From positions 1 to 43,193 of the forward strand of contig NZ_VUOA01000026.1 of NCBI RefSeq assembly GCF_008386575.1: a stretch of DNA of 43,193 bases. The letters run 5' to 3'. Positions 24,468 through 34,198 of this stretch are shown here, piece by piece. The notes under the pieces were generated by a model. The model was not told where the DNA came from. It searched no databases and was given only the letters and a program-made list of their open reading frames with translations. The translations under genes were made by a program, and so were the position numbers. The first letter of the stretch is position 1, and every line of letters begins with the position of its first letter. This DNA is from Salinarimonas soli (lineage in GTDB: Bacteria > Pseudomonadota > Alphaproteobacteria > Rhizobiales > Beijerinckiaceae).

Positions 24468-25108
24468 GCCGCCACCGCCTCGGGCGAGAGGGCGAGGCCC
24501 GTGCCGATCATGGAATCGCGGGTGACGAGGCCCGCCAGGCGCTCCTCGTCCCACCCGTCCGTCCCCGCCGGGCGCATGGGGATCACGAGGTAGCGCACCT
24601 CCGCGGTGGAATCCCAGATGCGAATGCGGGTCTGAGGCGGGAGGGCGACGCCGAACTCCGCCAGCACGCCGCGCGGATCGATCACCGCCCGGGAGCGGTA
24701 GGGCGCCGACTTGTACCAGACGGGCGGCAGACCGAGCACCGGCCAGGGGTAGCAGGAGCACAGGGTGCACACGACCATGTGGTGCTCGTCGGGCGTATTC
24801 TCGACCGCCACCATGTGCTCGCCCTGGCGCCCCGTGAAGCCCAAGGACGCGATGGCCGCGGTGGCGTCCCGCAGAAGCCAGTCGCGGAACCCTGGGTCGC
24901 TCCAGGCCTTGGCGACGACGCGGGCGCCGTTGCGCGGGCCGACCCGGGTCTCGTAGGTCTCGATCAGGGCGTCGACTGCGGCGGGGTCGACATAGCCCTT
25001 CTCGACGAGGATGGATTCGAGCGCGCGCACGCGCAGGTCCATGGGCGAGAGCTCGCTGCCCTCGTGGTCATGGGGGTGGTCGTGGTCGTGATGATGGCCT
25101 GCGCCCAT
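24464..25108 (-). CDS. nthA: Nitrile hydratase subunit alpha, cobalt type
   Basis: A 214-residue alpha subunit that holds the catalytic metal. The claw motif V-C114-T-L-C117-S118-C119 is the cobalt-type sequence (Thr after the first Cys; iron enzymes have Ser). In known enzymes the last two Cys are oxidised to sulfinic and sulfenic acids. The N-terminus is unusually His/Asp-rich, residues 5-15 reading [11 protein letters not shown], a likely metal-binding extension. The ATG at 25108 follows GGGGAG. First gene of the alpha-beta-accessory operon. No NhlF-type cobalt permease gene is adjacent. Confidence 0.94.
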   Translation of the reverse strand: MGAGHHHDHDHPHDHEGSELSPMDLRVRALESILVEKGYVDPAAVDALIETYETRVGPRNGARVVAKAWSDPGFRDWLLRDATAAIASLGFTGRQGEHMVAVENTPDEHHMVVCTLCSCYPWPVLGLPPVWYKSAPYRSRAVIDPRGVLAEFGVALPPQTRIRIWDSTAEVRYLVIPMRPAGTDGWDEERLAGLVTRDSMIGTGLALSPEAVAA

Positions 25109-25167
25109 GGGGCTCCCCGACGCTGACGCCCGGGCGCCGGAGCGCGGCGGGCACATGTGCCAGGAAT

Positions 25168-25869
25168 CTACAGCGACCAGTCGATCGGCGGCAGCCCTTT
25201 TTGCGCAAACCACGCATTCGCCCGGGCGAAGGGCTTCGAGCCCTCGAAGTCGCGCAGCCGGTTGAGCGGGGAGGGGTGGCCGGCCTCCAGGACGAGGTGC
25301 TTGCCCGCATCGACGAGCGCGGCGCGCTTGCGGGCGGGCGCTCCCCACAGCAGGAAGGCGACGGCGGGCCGGGTGTCGGAGACGGCCTTCATGGCCTGGT
25401 CGGTGAAGTCGGACCAGCCGAGCTTCAGATGGGCCCCGGCGGCCCCCGCCTCCACGGTGAGAGCCGTGTTGAGGAGGAGCACGCCCTGGCGCGCCCAGGG
25501 CGTGAGGTCGCCGCGCTTCGGGGTCGGCGCGCCGGTCTCGGCGGCCATCTCCTTCAGGATCACCTGGAGCGAGGCGGGCAGGCGGCGCTTGCCCACGTAG
25601 GAAAAGGCGAGGCCGTGGGCGTCGCCCGGCGTCGGATAGGGGTCTTGGCCGAGGATCACCGCCCGCACGCTCTCGAGCGGCGTGAGCAGCAGGCCGTTGA
25701 AGATGTTCTCGGGGTCGGGCAGCACCGTCGCGCCCGCCTCGATGCGGGCATCGACCTTGGCGGCGACCCGTTCGGCCGAGCCGTCCTGGAAGAAGGGGAG
25801 GGCGCTCCACCCCTTCGCGTCTGCGTTCGTCTTGAACGCGGCGAGCGCCGCGGCCACCGGTCCGCCCAT
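25168..25869 (-). CDS. ung: Uracil-DNA glycosylase (family 1)
   Basis: A 233-residue base-excision-repair enzyme that removes uracil from DNA. Family 1 motifs are complete: the water-activating GQDPYP with Asp76, the uracil-binding region [24 protein letters not shown], and the catalytic His loop GHPSPLNR. Length and domain order are normal. The ATG at 25869 follows GAGGAG. It is 59 nt upstream of nitrile hydratase on the same strand, but a functional link is unlikely. Confidence 0.95.
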   Translation of the reverse strand: MGGPVAAALAAFKTNADAKGWSALPFFQDGSAERVAAKVDARIEAGATVLPDPENIFNGLLLTPLESVRAVILGQDPYPTPGDAHGLAFSYVGKRRLPASLQVILKEMAAETGAPTPKRGDLTPWARQGVLLLNTALTVEAGAAGAHLKLGWSDFTDQAMKAVSDTRPAVAFLLWGAPARKRAALVDAGKHLVLEAGHPSPLNRLRDFEGSKPFARANAWFAQKGLPPIDWSL

Positions 25870-25908
25870 GCGGGACTCCTCGATCGGCGCCGCGGCGACG
25901 GGCCGTTT

Positions 25909-27411
25909 CTAGCGGATCACGATCCGGTTCTCGGTGCCGGGGCTAACCGTGCCGAGCTTGCGGATATGGGCCATGACCTCGCCCGCGATGAGCTTGCCGT
26001 CCGTGCCGGCGATCTTCGGCGTGCCGCGGGTAAGCGCCACGTAGCCGTCGCCGCCGCGGAGCATGAAGTCCGCCGTGCCCACCTTGTAAATTTTCGCTTC
26101 GTCGAGCGGTTCCCCGCCGACCTTGACCGAAACGACGCGGGAGCCCGCGGGCTTCGAGCGGTCGACCTCGACGACGAGGCCCGAGATCTGCGGGAAGCGG
26201 CCCGAGGGCGTCTCGATCTGGGCGAAGCCGTTCTCCAGGGCGGCCTTGAGGTCCGCGCCCTTGAGCTCGGTCATCACGGTGGCGTTGCCGAAGGGCAGCT
26301 CGGTGAGCACGTCGCGGCGAGAAAGCGTCGCGCCGGCCGCGTAGGTCTTGTTGCCGCGGATGCCGCCGCCGTTGACGATCGCCGCGTCGGCGCCCGTGGA
26401 GGCGCGCACCGCGTCGGCGACGAGGTTGCCGAAATTGGTCTCCTTCGTGCGCACCGAGGCGGTGCGGGTGTCGAGCTCCACCGAGGTGGTGCCGAGCGCC
26501 ACGTCGAGCTCCTTCGACAGCTCCGCCTCGTAGGCCTTCACCTTCTCGGCCACGGCCGGGTCGGGGGTCACGCTCGCCGTGTCGATGATGCGGAAGTTCG
26601 GGTGCCAGGTGGCGGTGCGGCGGTTGTTCTGGGTCTGGACGGTCACGTCCGTCTCGACGACGACCACGTATTCCGCGTCCTCGCCGCTCTCGGCCATCAC
26701 GCGCTTGCCGTCGTAGAACAGGCGCAGGTCGTGGTCGTGGCCCGTGAGCAGGATGTCGACGAGCCCCTGCTCCACGATGCGGAAGTCGGTGGCGCGGTCG
26801 GTGTGGGTGACGGCGACGACGAGGTCCGCGCCCTCGTCCTTGAGCGCCTTGGCCTGGGCCCGGATGGTCTCGATCTCGGGGGCGAACTTCAGGTCGCCCG
26901 TCGACGAGATGTTCGGCGTGGACTCCAGGGCGATGCCCATGATGCCCACCTTCACGCCGCCCGCATCGACGATGCGCCGGTCCTCGTGGCCCGGCAGGGG
27001 CTGGCCGTCGGGGCCGCGCAGGTTGGCGGCGAGGAACGGGAACTTGGCCTCGGCGCGCCGCTTCGCGTACGTGTCCTTGCCGAAGTCGAACTCGTGGTTG
27101 CCGGGCACGAAGATGTCGGGCGGGAACTCGTTGAAGAGCGCCACCATGTGGGCGCCCTGGTCGAAGCCGCACAGCAGGCACGGCGACCAGGTGTCGCCCG
27201 CATGCACGAAGAGGACGGTGCCGCCCTTCGCCTTCTCGGCCTTCACGATGGCGGCGAGCCGCGCCATGCCGCCCCGGCCCTTCTCCTCGGACATCTGGTA
27301 GATGTCGTTGGTGAGCACGAAGGTCACCTTGGCCTGCTGCGCGGCGGCGAGGCCCGCGCTGAGGGCGAGGAACGCGCCGGCGGCGAGCGCGCGTGGCAGA
27401 GATCTGATCAT
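25909..27411 (-). CDS. Bifunctional metallophosphatase / 5'-nucleotidase, secreted
   Basis: A 500-residue periplasmic hydrolase of the UshA / 5'-nucleotidase family. A signal peptide (about 1-24, ending AAAQ) precedes the metallophosphatase domain, with [14 protein letters not shown] and GHDHDLRLF supplying metal ligands. The C-terminal 5'-nucleotidase domain (about 310-480) shows [11 protein letters not shown] and [13 protein letters not shown]. The first metal motif reads TNDIYQM where classical members have TND-x-H-G, so one usual His ligand is Tyr; this variant appears to define a subgroup. Likely role: nucleotide scavenging. Divergent from the metal exporter gene. Confidence 0.85.
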   Translation of the reverse strand: MIRSLPRALAAGAFLALSAGLAAAQQAKVTFVLTNDIYQMSEEKGRGGMARLAAIVKAEKAKGGTVLFVHAGDTWSPCLLCGFDQGAHMVALFNEFPPDIFVPGNHEFDFGKDTYAKRRAEAKFPFLAANLRGPDGQPLPGHEDRRIVDAGGVKVGIMGIALESTPNISSTGDLKFAPEIETIRAQAKALKDEGADLVVAVTHTDRATDFRIVEQGLVDILLTGHDHDLRLFYDGKRVMAESGEDAEYVVVVETDVTVQTQNNRRTATWHPNFRIIDTASVTPDPAVAEKVKAYEAELSKELDVALGTTSVELDTRTASVRTKETNFGNLVADAVRASTGADAAIVNGGGIRGNKTYAAGATLSRRDVLTELPFGNATVMTELKGADLKAALENGFAQIETPSGRFPQISGLVVEVDRSKPAGSRVVSVKVGGEPLDEAKIYKVGTADFMLRGGDGYVALTRGTPKIAGTDGKLIAGEVMAHIRKLGTVSPGTENRIVIR

Positions 27412-27568
27412 CGTCGGTCCAGGTCTGGAAGCGGGTCGAGCGGACGCGCCGCTCGGGCCGGAACCCTAACCATCCGGGCCGCCTCGGTCCAGGACTTGGA
27501 CCCGGGAGGGTAAATCTGCCGCGCGCCGTGCCCCGCAAGGGGTTGCGGCGGAGCCTCTTCCCTCCACT

Positions 27569-27617
27569 TGCAAATCAGTGGCAACTTGCGGCATGTTGCA
27601 GTTGCGAGCGATTTGCA
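27569..27617. promoter_or_regulatory. Nested dyad upstream of the putative metal exporter gene
   Basis: TGCAAATC (27569-27576) pairs with GATTTGCA (27610-27617), and inside it GCAACT (27581-27586) pairs with AGTTGC (27600-27605), with equal 4-nt offsets on both sides. The 49-nt symmetrical element is AT-richer than its surroundings and ends 13 nt before the ATG at 27631. The TGCAAAT/ATTTGCA half-sites recall operators of Fur-superfamily metal regulators (Fur/Mur/Irr). It could also fold as an mRNA leader hairpin. Confidence 0.5.
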
Positions 27618-27630
27618 GAACGAGGGCGGC

Positions 27631-28839
27631 ATGAGCGAGATCGCGCTTGGAGCGGGGCGGTGGTTCATGGGCGGGGCGCTGCTGCGGGCGCTGCGCCAGG
27701 AGTGGATGCTTGTGACGCTCGCGGTGCTCGCCGGGCTCGCGCTGGCGTCCCCTGAGCTGCGCGAGAAGGCGGCGGGCGCGCTCGCCGACGCGTACCTGGA
27801 GGTGAGCACCTTCGTCGCCCTCACCCTCGCGATCTTCTACGGCCTGGAGCGCTGGGCGGGGATCGACCTCGCGCAGGTGCTCGGCCGCCACCGCGCCTGG
27901 CAGGTACCGATCGCCGCGATCCTCGGCGCGACGCCGGGCTGCGGCGCCGAGATCCTCCTCGTCACGCAATATACCCGCGGCGTGGTGAGCTTCGGCGCGA
28001 TCGTCGCGGCGCTCACCGCCACGATGGGCGATTCCGCCTTCCTCCTCATCGCGAAGGACCCGCCGGCGGCCGCGATCGTCATCGGCCTGTGCACGCTGGC
28101 GGGCATCGCGGCGGGCTACGCGGTCAACCTTCTTCACCCCGATGGCCTGGGCGTGCTCAAGCGTGAGATCGCGGCCAATCTCGGCTGCGGTGCGCCCGCC
28201 GGCGCGGATGAGCGGCCGTCCCGGGCGCGCCGCCTCGCGGAGGCCGGTTGGCTCCTGGTCCTCATACCGGGCCTCGCGATCGCGATCCTGGAGGGCATCC
28301 TCCAGCTCGACGTGAACGCCTGGTTCGGCGCCTATGCCGAGCACGAGCCGACGAAGGTGCTGGGCCTCGCCGGCGGCCTTCTCGCCATCGCGATGTTCAT
28401 CACCCGCCGCGACCCCGCCAAGGGCTATGGCGGCATCGATCCGCGGGTCACCATGGCGCTGCCGCCCGTGCGGCGGATGATCGTCGACACGAACTTCGTG
28501 ACCTTCTGGGTCGTCCTCGGCCTGTTCGGGTACGAGATCGTGGCCCATGCCACGGGCGGGGGCGTCGGGCCCTGGCTGCAGGCGAGCGAGATCCTGCTGC
28601 CGCTCACCGCGACCCTCATCGGGCTGATCCCGGGCTGCGGGGTGATGGTGCTCGTCACCACGCTCTATCTTCAGCACGGGATCCCGCTCGCGGCCCTGAT
28701 CTCGGCGGCGATCTCCACGGACGGCGACGCGCTCTTCCCCGCCATCGCGCTCGCCCCCCGCGCCGCCGTGCTCGCGACCCTCTACACGGCGGTGCCGGCG
28801 CTGGTGGCCGGCTATGGCTGGTATTTCGTCATGGGCTAG
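27631..28839 (+). CDS. Putative manganese / heavy-metal exporter, 10-TM (ArsP_2-like)
   Basis: A 402-residue polytopic membrane protein of the family annotated as putative 10-TM heavy-metal exporter or putative manganese transporter. Two internal repeats each carry an intramembrane PGCG motif: ILGATPGCGAEILLVTQYTRG near residue 95 and LIGLIPGCGVMVLVTTLYLQHG near residue 340. Acidic residues follow in MGDSAFLL and STDGDALFPA, potential metal ligands. The ATG at 27631 is preferred to a TTG at 27568, which lies inside the dyad 27569-27617. Neighbouring ferrochelatase and the dyad fit metal homeostasis. Substrate is by family analogy only. Confidence 0.75.
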   Translation: MSEIALGAGRWFMGGALLRALRQEWMLVTLAVLAGLALASPELREKAAGALADAYLEVSTFVALTLAIFYGLERWAGIDLAQVLGRHRAWQVPIAAILGATPGCGAEILLVTQYTRGVVSFGAIVAALTATMGDSAFLLIAKDPPAAAIVIGLCTLAGIAAGYAVNLLHPDGLGVLKREIAANLGCGAPAGADERPSRARRLAEAGWLLVLIPGLAIAILEGILQLDVNAWFGAYAEHEPTKVLGLAGGLLAIAMFITRRDPAKGYGGIDPRVTMALPPVRRMIVDTNFVTFWVVLGLFGYEIVAHATGGGVGPWLQASEILLPLTATLIGLIPGCGVMVLVTTLYLQHGIPLAALISAAISTDGDALFPAIALAPRAAVLATLYTAVPALVAGYGWYFVMG

Positions 28840-28862
28840 GCCGCCTGCGGCGACGGGATGGT

Positions 28863-28890
28863 TTGATCCCGACGCCGTCTGGCCTATCTA
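28863..28890 (+). promoter_or_regulatory. Sigma-70-like promoter for hemH
   Basis: TTGATC at 28863-28868, a 16-nt spacer and TATCTA at 28885-28890, about 50 nt upstream of the hemH ATG. A reasonable match to the housekeeping promoter consensus for a GC-rich genome. Confidence 0.45.
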
Positions 28891-28942
28891 GGGCACGAGA
28901 GCGAGCGGCGCGCAGGCAGCGCCGCGCCACCGGTGCCGCCCC

Positions 28943-30010
28943 ATGAACAAGAACGTCTCCCCCCTCGAGCTCGCGCCCGCCGCGCCCGTGAAGCCGGCCG
29001 ACCACCCGCAGGTGCGCACGGGCCGCATCGGCGTGCTGCTCATGAACCTCGGCACGCCGGACGGGACCGACTATTGGTCGATGCGCCGCTACCTCAAGGA
29101 GTTCCTCTCCGACCGCCGGGTGATCGAGACCTCGCGGCTGATCTGGTGGCCGGTGCTCAACCTCATCATCCTGTCGAAGCGCCCCGGGCCGAAGGGCCGC
29201 GACTACGCGACGATCTGGAACAAGGAGCGCGACGAGGGCCCCCTCAAGACCATCACCCGCTCCCAGGCCGAGCAGGTCGCCGAGCGCATGCGCGCCGTGG
29301 CGGGGGACAAGGTCGTGGTCGACTGGGCCATGCGCTACGGCAACCCGCCCGTGAAGCCCGCCATCGAGAACCTGCTGGCCCAGGGCTGCGACCGCATCCT
29401 CCTCGTGCCGCTCTATCCCCAATACGCCGCCGCCACCTCCGCCACGGCCTGCGACCAGGCCTTCCGGGCGCTGATGGAAATGCGCTGGCAGCCCACCGTG
29501 CGCGTCTCGCCGCCCTATTTCGAGGACCCGGTCTATATCGACGCGGTGGTGAACTCGATGAAGCGGGACCTCGCGAAGCTCGACTTCGAGCCCGAGGTGG
29601 TGCTCGTGTCGTTCCACGGGGTGCCGAAGTCGTACCTCCTCAAGGGCGACCCGTATCATTGCCAGTGCGTGAAGACCTACCGCCTCATGCGCGAGGCCAT
29701 GGGCTGGCCCGCCGAGCGCTTCCGCATGAGCTTCCAGTCGCGCTTCGGCACCGAGGAATGGCTCAAGCCCTACACCGACGAGACCGTGGAAAGCCTCGCC
29801 AAGAGCGGCGTGAAGCGCATGGCGATCCTCGCGCCGGGCTTCTCGGCCGACTGCCTGGAGACCCTGGAGGAGCTCGACGGCGAGAACCGCGAGATCTTCG
29901 AGCACAATGGCGGCGAGAAATTCGCCTACCTGCCCTGCCTCAACGACAGCGAGGACGGGATCAGGGTGATCCAGGCGGTGGTGGAGCGCGAGCTCCAGGG
30001 CTGGCTGTAG
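28943..30010 (+). CDS. hemH: Ferrochelatase
   Basis: A 355-residue enzyme that inserts ferrous iron into protoporphyrin IX, the last step of protoheme synthesis, at the cytosolic face of the inner membrane. Visible motifs are RIGVLLMNLGTPDG at the N-terminus, LLVPLYPQYAAAT, the metal-binding His in VLVSFHGVPKSYL, CQCVKTYRL, and the acidic catalytic motif GFSADCLETLEELDGENRE. Length is normal for alphaproteobacteria. Preceded by the metal exporter gene on the same strand with its own likely promoter at 28863-28890. Confidence 0.96.
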   Translation: MNKNVSPLELAPAAPVKPADHPQVRTGRIGVLLMNLGTPDGTDYWSMRRYLKEFLSDRRVIETSRLIWWPVLNLIILSKRPGPKGRDYATIWNKERDEGPLKTITRSQAEQVAERMRAVAGDKVVVDWAMRYGNPPVKPAIENLLAQGCDRILLVPLYPQYAAATSATACDQAFRALMEMRWQPTVRVSPPYFEDPVYIDAVVNSMKRDLAKLDFEPEVVLVSFHGVPKSYLLKGDPYHCQCVKTYRLMREAMGWPAERFRMSFQSRFGTEEWLKPYTDETVESLAKSGVKRMAILAPGFSADCLETLEELDGENREIFEHNGGEKFAYLPCLNDSEDGIRVIQAVVERELQGWL

Positions 30011-30011
30011 G

Positions 30012-30035
30012 CGGAGCCGCTGGGCGGCGGCTCCG
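30012..30035. terminator. Hairpin between convergent hemH and chemoreceptor genes
   Basis: CGGAGCCGC (30012-30020) pairs perfectly with GCGGCTCCG (30027-30035) across a 6-nt loop. It occupies the 32-nt gap between two convergent stops, so it could serve both directions. There is no strong T-run. Confidence 0.6.
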
Positions 30036-30042
30036 TACCCCC

Positions 30043-32280
30043 TTACGCCGCCGACAGGAAGCGTGACGCCCGGTCGAGGGCCTCGCGGGTGAGGGGGAGC
30101 TGGAGGACCGTGCCGCGGGCGCCGTGCTCCGCGATGCGGGCGCTGACGTCGCCGAGCCCCGGGAGGCGCAGGGTCACCCGCTCGCCGCGCTCGCCCGCGA
30201 GCCGCTCGGCGAGCTCGGCCATCGCGGCCGACATGCGCACCACCCGGACGGGCACCGTCGCGGACCCGGTCGCGACCTCGCCCGCGAGGTCCACGGTCCG
30301 GCGCGCGATCGCCTCGCGGGTGCCGCCGTCCGAGATCCCGTCGAGGAAGTTGCGCACCTCCTCGGAAAGCACGCCGGCCTCCAGGGAGAGCGACCGGGCC
30401 GCGGCCTGCACCTCCTCGGACACGGTCTTCGCGACGAGGCCGCTGTCGCGTACCCCCGACACCTCGCCGCGCACGGCATCGAGGTCGCCGCGCACCTCCT
30501 GGACCGCCCGGGCGATCTCGTCGGTGGCCACCGTCTGCTCCGTGGTGGCGGCGGCAACCGATTGCGACACGGCGTCGAGCTCGCCGACGAAGCCCGCGAT
30601 GCGGCGGATCGCGTCGACGGCGCCGTCGGCCGAGCGGCTGATGGCGTCGATGGCGGCGGCGATCTCGTCGGTGGCGCGGGTGGTCTGGCCCGCGAGGGCC
30701 TTGACCTCGGTGGCGACGACCGCGAAGCCCCGGCCCGCCTCGCCGGCCCGCGCCGCCTCGATGGTGGCGTTGAGCGCGAGCAGGTTCGTCTGCTCCGAGA
30801 TCGCGCGGATGAGCTGGACGATGTGCCCGACCTGGCCGACAGCGCTGGAGAGCGTATGGACCTGCCCCGCGGTGTCGCGGGCGGCCTCGCTCGCCTGGCG
30901 CGACATCTGGCTCGCGGTGTCGATCTGGCGCGCGATCTCGCCGATGGAGGCGGAGAGCTCCTGCGCGGCCGCCGCGACGGCCTGCGCGTTGTCGTAGGCC
31001 CGCACCGTGGTGCCCTGCACCCGGTCGGCCTGGGCGAGGTTGGCCTGCGCCGTCGCGCTCATCTGCTGCGAGGTGCCGGCCATGCCGCCGGACGCGCCCT
31101 CGATCTTGCGCAGCACGCCGTCGATGGAGCGGCCGAACATGGCCACGAGCTGGTCCACCTCGTCCTGCCGGTGGCGCTGGTCCTCGAAGGAGCGCACGCG
31201 CTCGGCCTCGAGCTTGCCCCGCTCGCGGGCATTGTCGAGGAACCGGCCCATGGCGGCCGCCATGGCGCCGATCTCGTCGCGCCGGCCCGTGTCGGGAACC
31301 GTCACGTCAAGATCGTTCGCGGCGAGCCGCCGCATGCTCGCCGTGATCCGGCGCACGGGCGCCGAGATGGCAAGATGCAGCCACACGCCGATGCCGAGCG
31401 CCGCCGCGAGCGCGATCGCGACGCCCGCGAGCAGGGCGCGGTCGACGCTCGCCTTCTCGTCGCGGATCGCATCCGCGCTCGCCGCCTCCAGGGTTCTGGC
31501 GGCGCCGAGCATGGCGCGCGAGGCCCCCTCGACGGCCGCCATGCGCGGCCCGAACAGGCGGTCCGTGGCGGCGCCCTCGGCCGCGATCAGGCTCTCCAGA
31601 TCCACCAGCACCCGGGAGACGCGGGCGACGAGGCCCGCCGCCTCGCGTAGCGCCGGCACGCCCGCCAGCGCCGCCTCGGCACGGGCGATCTCGGCTCGCG
31701 CGCGGGTCAGGTCGGCGGCCTCGAAGCGCAGCAGATAGCGGTTGGCATAGTCGCGGGCGAGCAGCAGCGGCACCACGGCGGCGCCGGCCCCCGCCACCCC
31801 GCGCTCGTCGGCCGCCGAGAGAAGCCTGCGGGCCGCGGTCGCGGCATCGCGCAGCTCGCTCTCGACGACGTCGTTGCGGCGGTTGCGCTGGAGCGCGAAC
31901 TCCTCGAACGAGGCGCGCAGCTCGCTCAACGCCGTGCGCGTCGCCTTGATGCCCTCGCCATAGGCGCCCTCGATGTGCCGCCCCGCCGCGTCGAGCTGAG
32001 CGCGGACCCTGGCATAGACGTCGAGCGTCGCGGCGTAGCGCGCCTGGGTGTTGCGGGCGGCATATTCCTTGGCGGCGCCCACGAATTCGTGGACGGCGAC
32101 GCGCAGCTCCTCGGCCGCCTTCGTCTGCTGGACGGCGGTCTGGTAGCGCTCCAGGCTGCCCTCGATGCGCTCCAGCCCCCACCAGGCCTTGCCGCTCACG
32201 CCCCCGATGATGACGAGAAGGCAGCCCAGGCCGACGGCAAGCCGGCCGCCGACGCCGATGGCGCGAAACGGCGCCCTCAC
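30043..32280 (-). CDS. Methyl-accepting chemotaxis protein with PilZ-like C-terminus
   Basis: A 745-residue inner-membrane chemoreceptor. TM1 at about 12-33, a helical periplasmic sensor at about 34-280, TM2 at 281-303, HAMP at 304-356, then the signalling coiled coil. The CheA/CheW-binding tip is at about 489-525 ([21 protein letters not shown]). After the coiled coil, residues about 655-740 look like a degenerate PilZ domain: basic REAIARR, then [13 protein letters not shown] where the D/N-x-S-x-x-G motif would be, then [18 protein letters not shown]. The ATG overlaps the response-regulator stop (ATGA), making it the third gene of a LOV kinase operon. Ligand unknown. Confidence 0.9.
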   Translation of the reverse strand: MRAPFRAIGVGGRLAVGLGCLLVIIGGVSGKAWWGLERIEGSLERYQTAVQQTKAAEELRVAVHEFVGAAKEYAARNTQARYAATLDVYARVRAQLDAAGRHIEGAYGEGIKATRTALSELRASFEEFALQRNRRNDVVESELRDAATAARRLLSAADERGVAGAGAAVVPLLLARDYANRYLLRFEAADLTRARAEIARAEAALAGVPALREAAGLVARVSRVLVDLESLIAAEGAATDRLFGPRMAAVEGASRAMLGAARTLEAASADAIRDEKASVDRALLAGVAIALAAALGIGVWLHLAISAPVRRITASMRRLAANDLDVTVPDTGRRDEIGAMAAAMGRFLDNARERGKLEAERVRSFEDQRHRQDEVDQLVAMFGRSIDGVLRKIEGASGGMAGTSQQMSATAQANLAQADRVQGTTVRAYDNAQAVAAAAQELSASIGEIARQIDTASQMSRQASEAARDTAGQVHTLSSAVGQVGHIVQLIRAISEQTNLLALNATIEAARAGEAGRGFAVVATEVKALAGQTTRATDEIAAAIDAISRSADGAVDAIRRIAGFVGELDAVSQSVAAATTEQTVATDEIARAVQEVRGDLDAVRGEVSGVRDSGLVAKTVSEEVQAAARSLSLEAGVLSEEVRNFLDGISDGGTREAIARRTVDLAGEVATGSATVPVRVVRMSAAMAELAERLAGERGERVTLRLPGLGDVSARIAEHGARGTVLQLPLTREALDRASRFLSAA

Positions 32281-32651
32281 GGCCGGCCCGCCAGCGCGGC
32301 GACGGCGCCCACGAGCTCCTCCGCCTCGAAGGGCTTGCGCAAGGTGGCGTCGGCGAGGCCTTCCGCCATGCCGAGCGCCTCCTCCGCCCCCACGAGCGAG
32401 CCGCCGCCCGAGATCGCGAGCACCTTGGGCCGCGCGCCGCCGGGCCGCCTCAATCCCTCGATCACCTCGATGCCGTCGACCTGCGGCATGAGGAGGTCGG
32501 TGATCACGATGCCCGGCGCCTGGCCGCGGGCCAAGTCCAGGCCCTCGCGCCCGTCCCGGGCCTCGATCACCTCGTAGCCCTCGCGGCGCAGGATCGCCGC
32601 GATGGTGCGCCGGACGCCTGCGACGTCGTCGATGACGAGAACGCGATTCAT
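32277..32651 (-). CDS. Single-domain response regulator (CheY-like)
   Basis: A 124-residue stand-alone receiver. All key residues are present: acidic pair Asp8-Asp9, phospho-acceptor Asp52 in VITDLLMP, Ser81 in AISGGG, and Lys106 in LRKPF. There is no output domain, so it either acts on a partner protein or returns phosphate, as LovR- or CheY-type proteins do. It overlaps the kinase stop and the chemoreceptor start by ATGA on both sides, so the three proteins are made together and it is the obvious target of the upstream LOV kinase. Confidence 0.93.
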   Translation of the reverse strand: MNRVLVIDDVAGVRRTIAAILRREGYEVIEARDGREGLDLARGQAPGIVITDLLMPQVDGIEVIEGLRRPGGARPKVLAISGGGSLVGAEEALGMAEGLADATLRKPFEAEELVGAVAALAGRP

Positions 32652-33826
32652 GAAACCCCCTGGACGCTTTGATCCGGACCGCCCGCCGCGACGGGCACGT
32701 GAATGGTGATGCAGGTGCCCTGGCCGGGCCGGCTCTCGACGCCCGCGCTGCCGCCCCAGCTCGCCACGAGGCCGTGGACGACCGAGAGGCCGAGCCCCGT
32801 GCCCTCGCCGGGCGGCTTGGTGGTGAAGAACGGCTCGAAGATCCGCGCCCGCACGGCCTCGTCCATCCCTGGGCCGTTGTCGGCGACCGTCAGCCGAAGG
32901 GCGTCTCCATCACCGACGAGCCCCACCTCCACCTCGCCGTGGCCGCCCATGGCCTGGGCGGCGTTGAGGAGGAGGTTGGTGAGCACCTGGCGCAGCTGCG
33001 TTTCCTCGACCGCGACGAGCCCCAGCCGCGCCCCCGACGCGAGCGCGCCCGTCCGCCGGACCGAGACGCCCGGCGGGATGAGCCCCTGCGCGAAGCCGAG
33101 GGCCTGGGTCACGAGGGCCGTGGCCTCGCGGGGCTTCGCGGGCTTCTCCGAGCCGCGGCTGAAGGCGAGCACGTCGCGCACGATGCTGCGCGCCTGGCGG
33201 GCGTGGTCCTGGATGAGGGTGAGCCATTCCCGCTCGGCCTCGGCCTCCGCCGGGAGGGCGTCGGCGACGAGGGAGGGGAGGGCGAGCATGGGCTGGAGCA
33301 GGTTGTTGATCTCGTGGGCGACGCCGCCCGCGAGCCGGCCCAAGGCCTCGACACGCTGGCGCTGGCCGTCGCGCTCGGCGGCGATGCGCTCCTGCGTGAC
33401 GTCGACCTGCTGGCCGAGGAAGGCCTCCAGCTGCCCGTCCGTGCCGAAGACGGGCAGGATGCTGAGCTCGTTCCAGAACGGCTTGCCGTCGCGGCGGTAG
33501 TTGAGGAGCGTGATCCGGATCGGCTCGGCCCGGGCGAGCGCCCCGCGCAACCGCTCCACGGCCTCGGGGTCGGTGTCGGGGCCCTGGAGGAAGCGGCAAT
33601 TGCGGCCGAGCACCTCCTCGGCGCTGTAGCCCGTCGTCTCGCAGAAGGCCGGGTTCACGTAGAGGAGGGGGCGGCCGGGCTTCGTGGCGTCCGCGAGCGT
33701 CACGTTGACCGGCGACGTCTCGATCGCCGCCCGCAGAAGGCGTTCGAGCCCCGCAGCTGCCCCGAGGCGGAGCACCCCGCCGAAGCCGTCCCCGGCCTCC
33801 GCTGCCGCCCCAGCTCCCCTGCCCAC
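32648..33826 (-). CDS. LOV-domain blue-light sensor histidine kinase
   Basis: A 392-residue soluble kinase with no membrane segment. LOV/PAS domain about 30-145 with the full flavin signature: GRNCRFLQ with the adduct-forming Cys77, NYRRDG (Asn109), PFWNELSI (Asn119) and FLGQQVDVT (Gln140). A helical linker leads to a HisKA domain with phospho-acceptor His171 in [14 protein letters not shown], then an HATPase_c domain with [17 protein letters not shown] and [12 protein letters not shown]. It starts at GTG 33826 after GGGAG; a later start is possible. The stop overlaps the response-regulator ATG. Light-dependent autophosphorylation is expected from known LOV kinases. Confidence 0.92.
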   Translation of the reverse strand: MGRGAGAAAEAGDGFGGVLRLGAAAGLERLLRAAIETSPVNVTLADATKPGRPLLYVNPAFCETTGYSAEEVLGRNCRFLQGPDTDPEAVERLRGALARAEPIRITLLNYRRDGKPFWNELSILPVFGTDGQLEAFLGQQVDVTQERIAAERDGQRQRVEALGRLAGGVAHEINNLLQPMLALPSLVADALPAEAEAEREWLTLIQDHARQARSIVRDVLAFSRGSEKPAKPREATALVTQALGFAQGLIPPGVSVRRTGALASGARLGLVAVEETQLRQVLTNLLLNAAQAMGGHGEVEVGLVGDGDALRLTVADNGPGMDEAVRARIFEPFFTTKPPGEGTGLGLSVVHGLVASWGGSAGVESRPGQGTCITIHVPVAAGGPDQSVQGVS

Positions 33827-34198
33827 GTTGCGTCTCCCGGAATGCCGCTGTCGTTCGCGATGGCGGGATCAAGCAAGCATAGGCGCTAAGGAAGCTTTAA
33901 AGCCGAGTAGTTCGGACGGTTTTCGTTAGACGCCGACGTATAGTCCACCTGGCAAGGTGACGTTGCGTCCACTTGTCTGCTTGCGTGCATCGCCGAAATC
34001 TGGCCGCCGGGGATCCGCGCCGCGATAATACATGTGGTTCGTGTGTTTTGACGGCCCGAGCCGCTCAGTGGGGAGCCGCGGGTCCCGGGCCTGCGTGCGG
34101 GCTCGAGCCTAGCGTCGCGCCGCTCTCATCGCGGCGGCGCGGATCTGCTATGCTTGATCCATCGAGCCGCGCCCAGCGGCCGCCGGGGGCCTGCCGTC

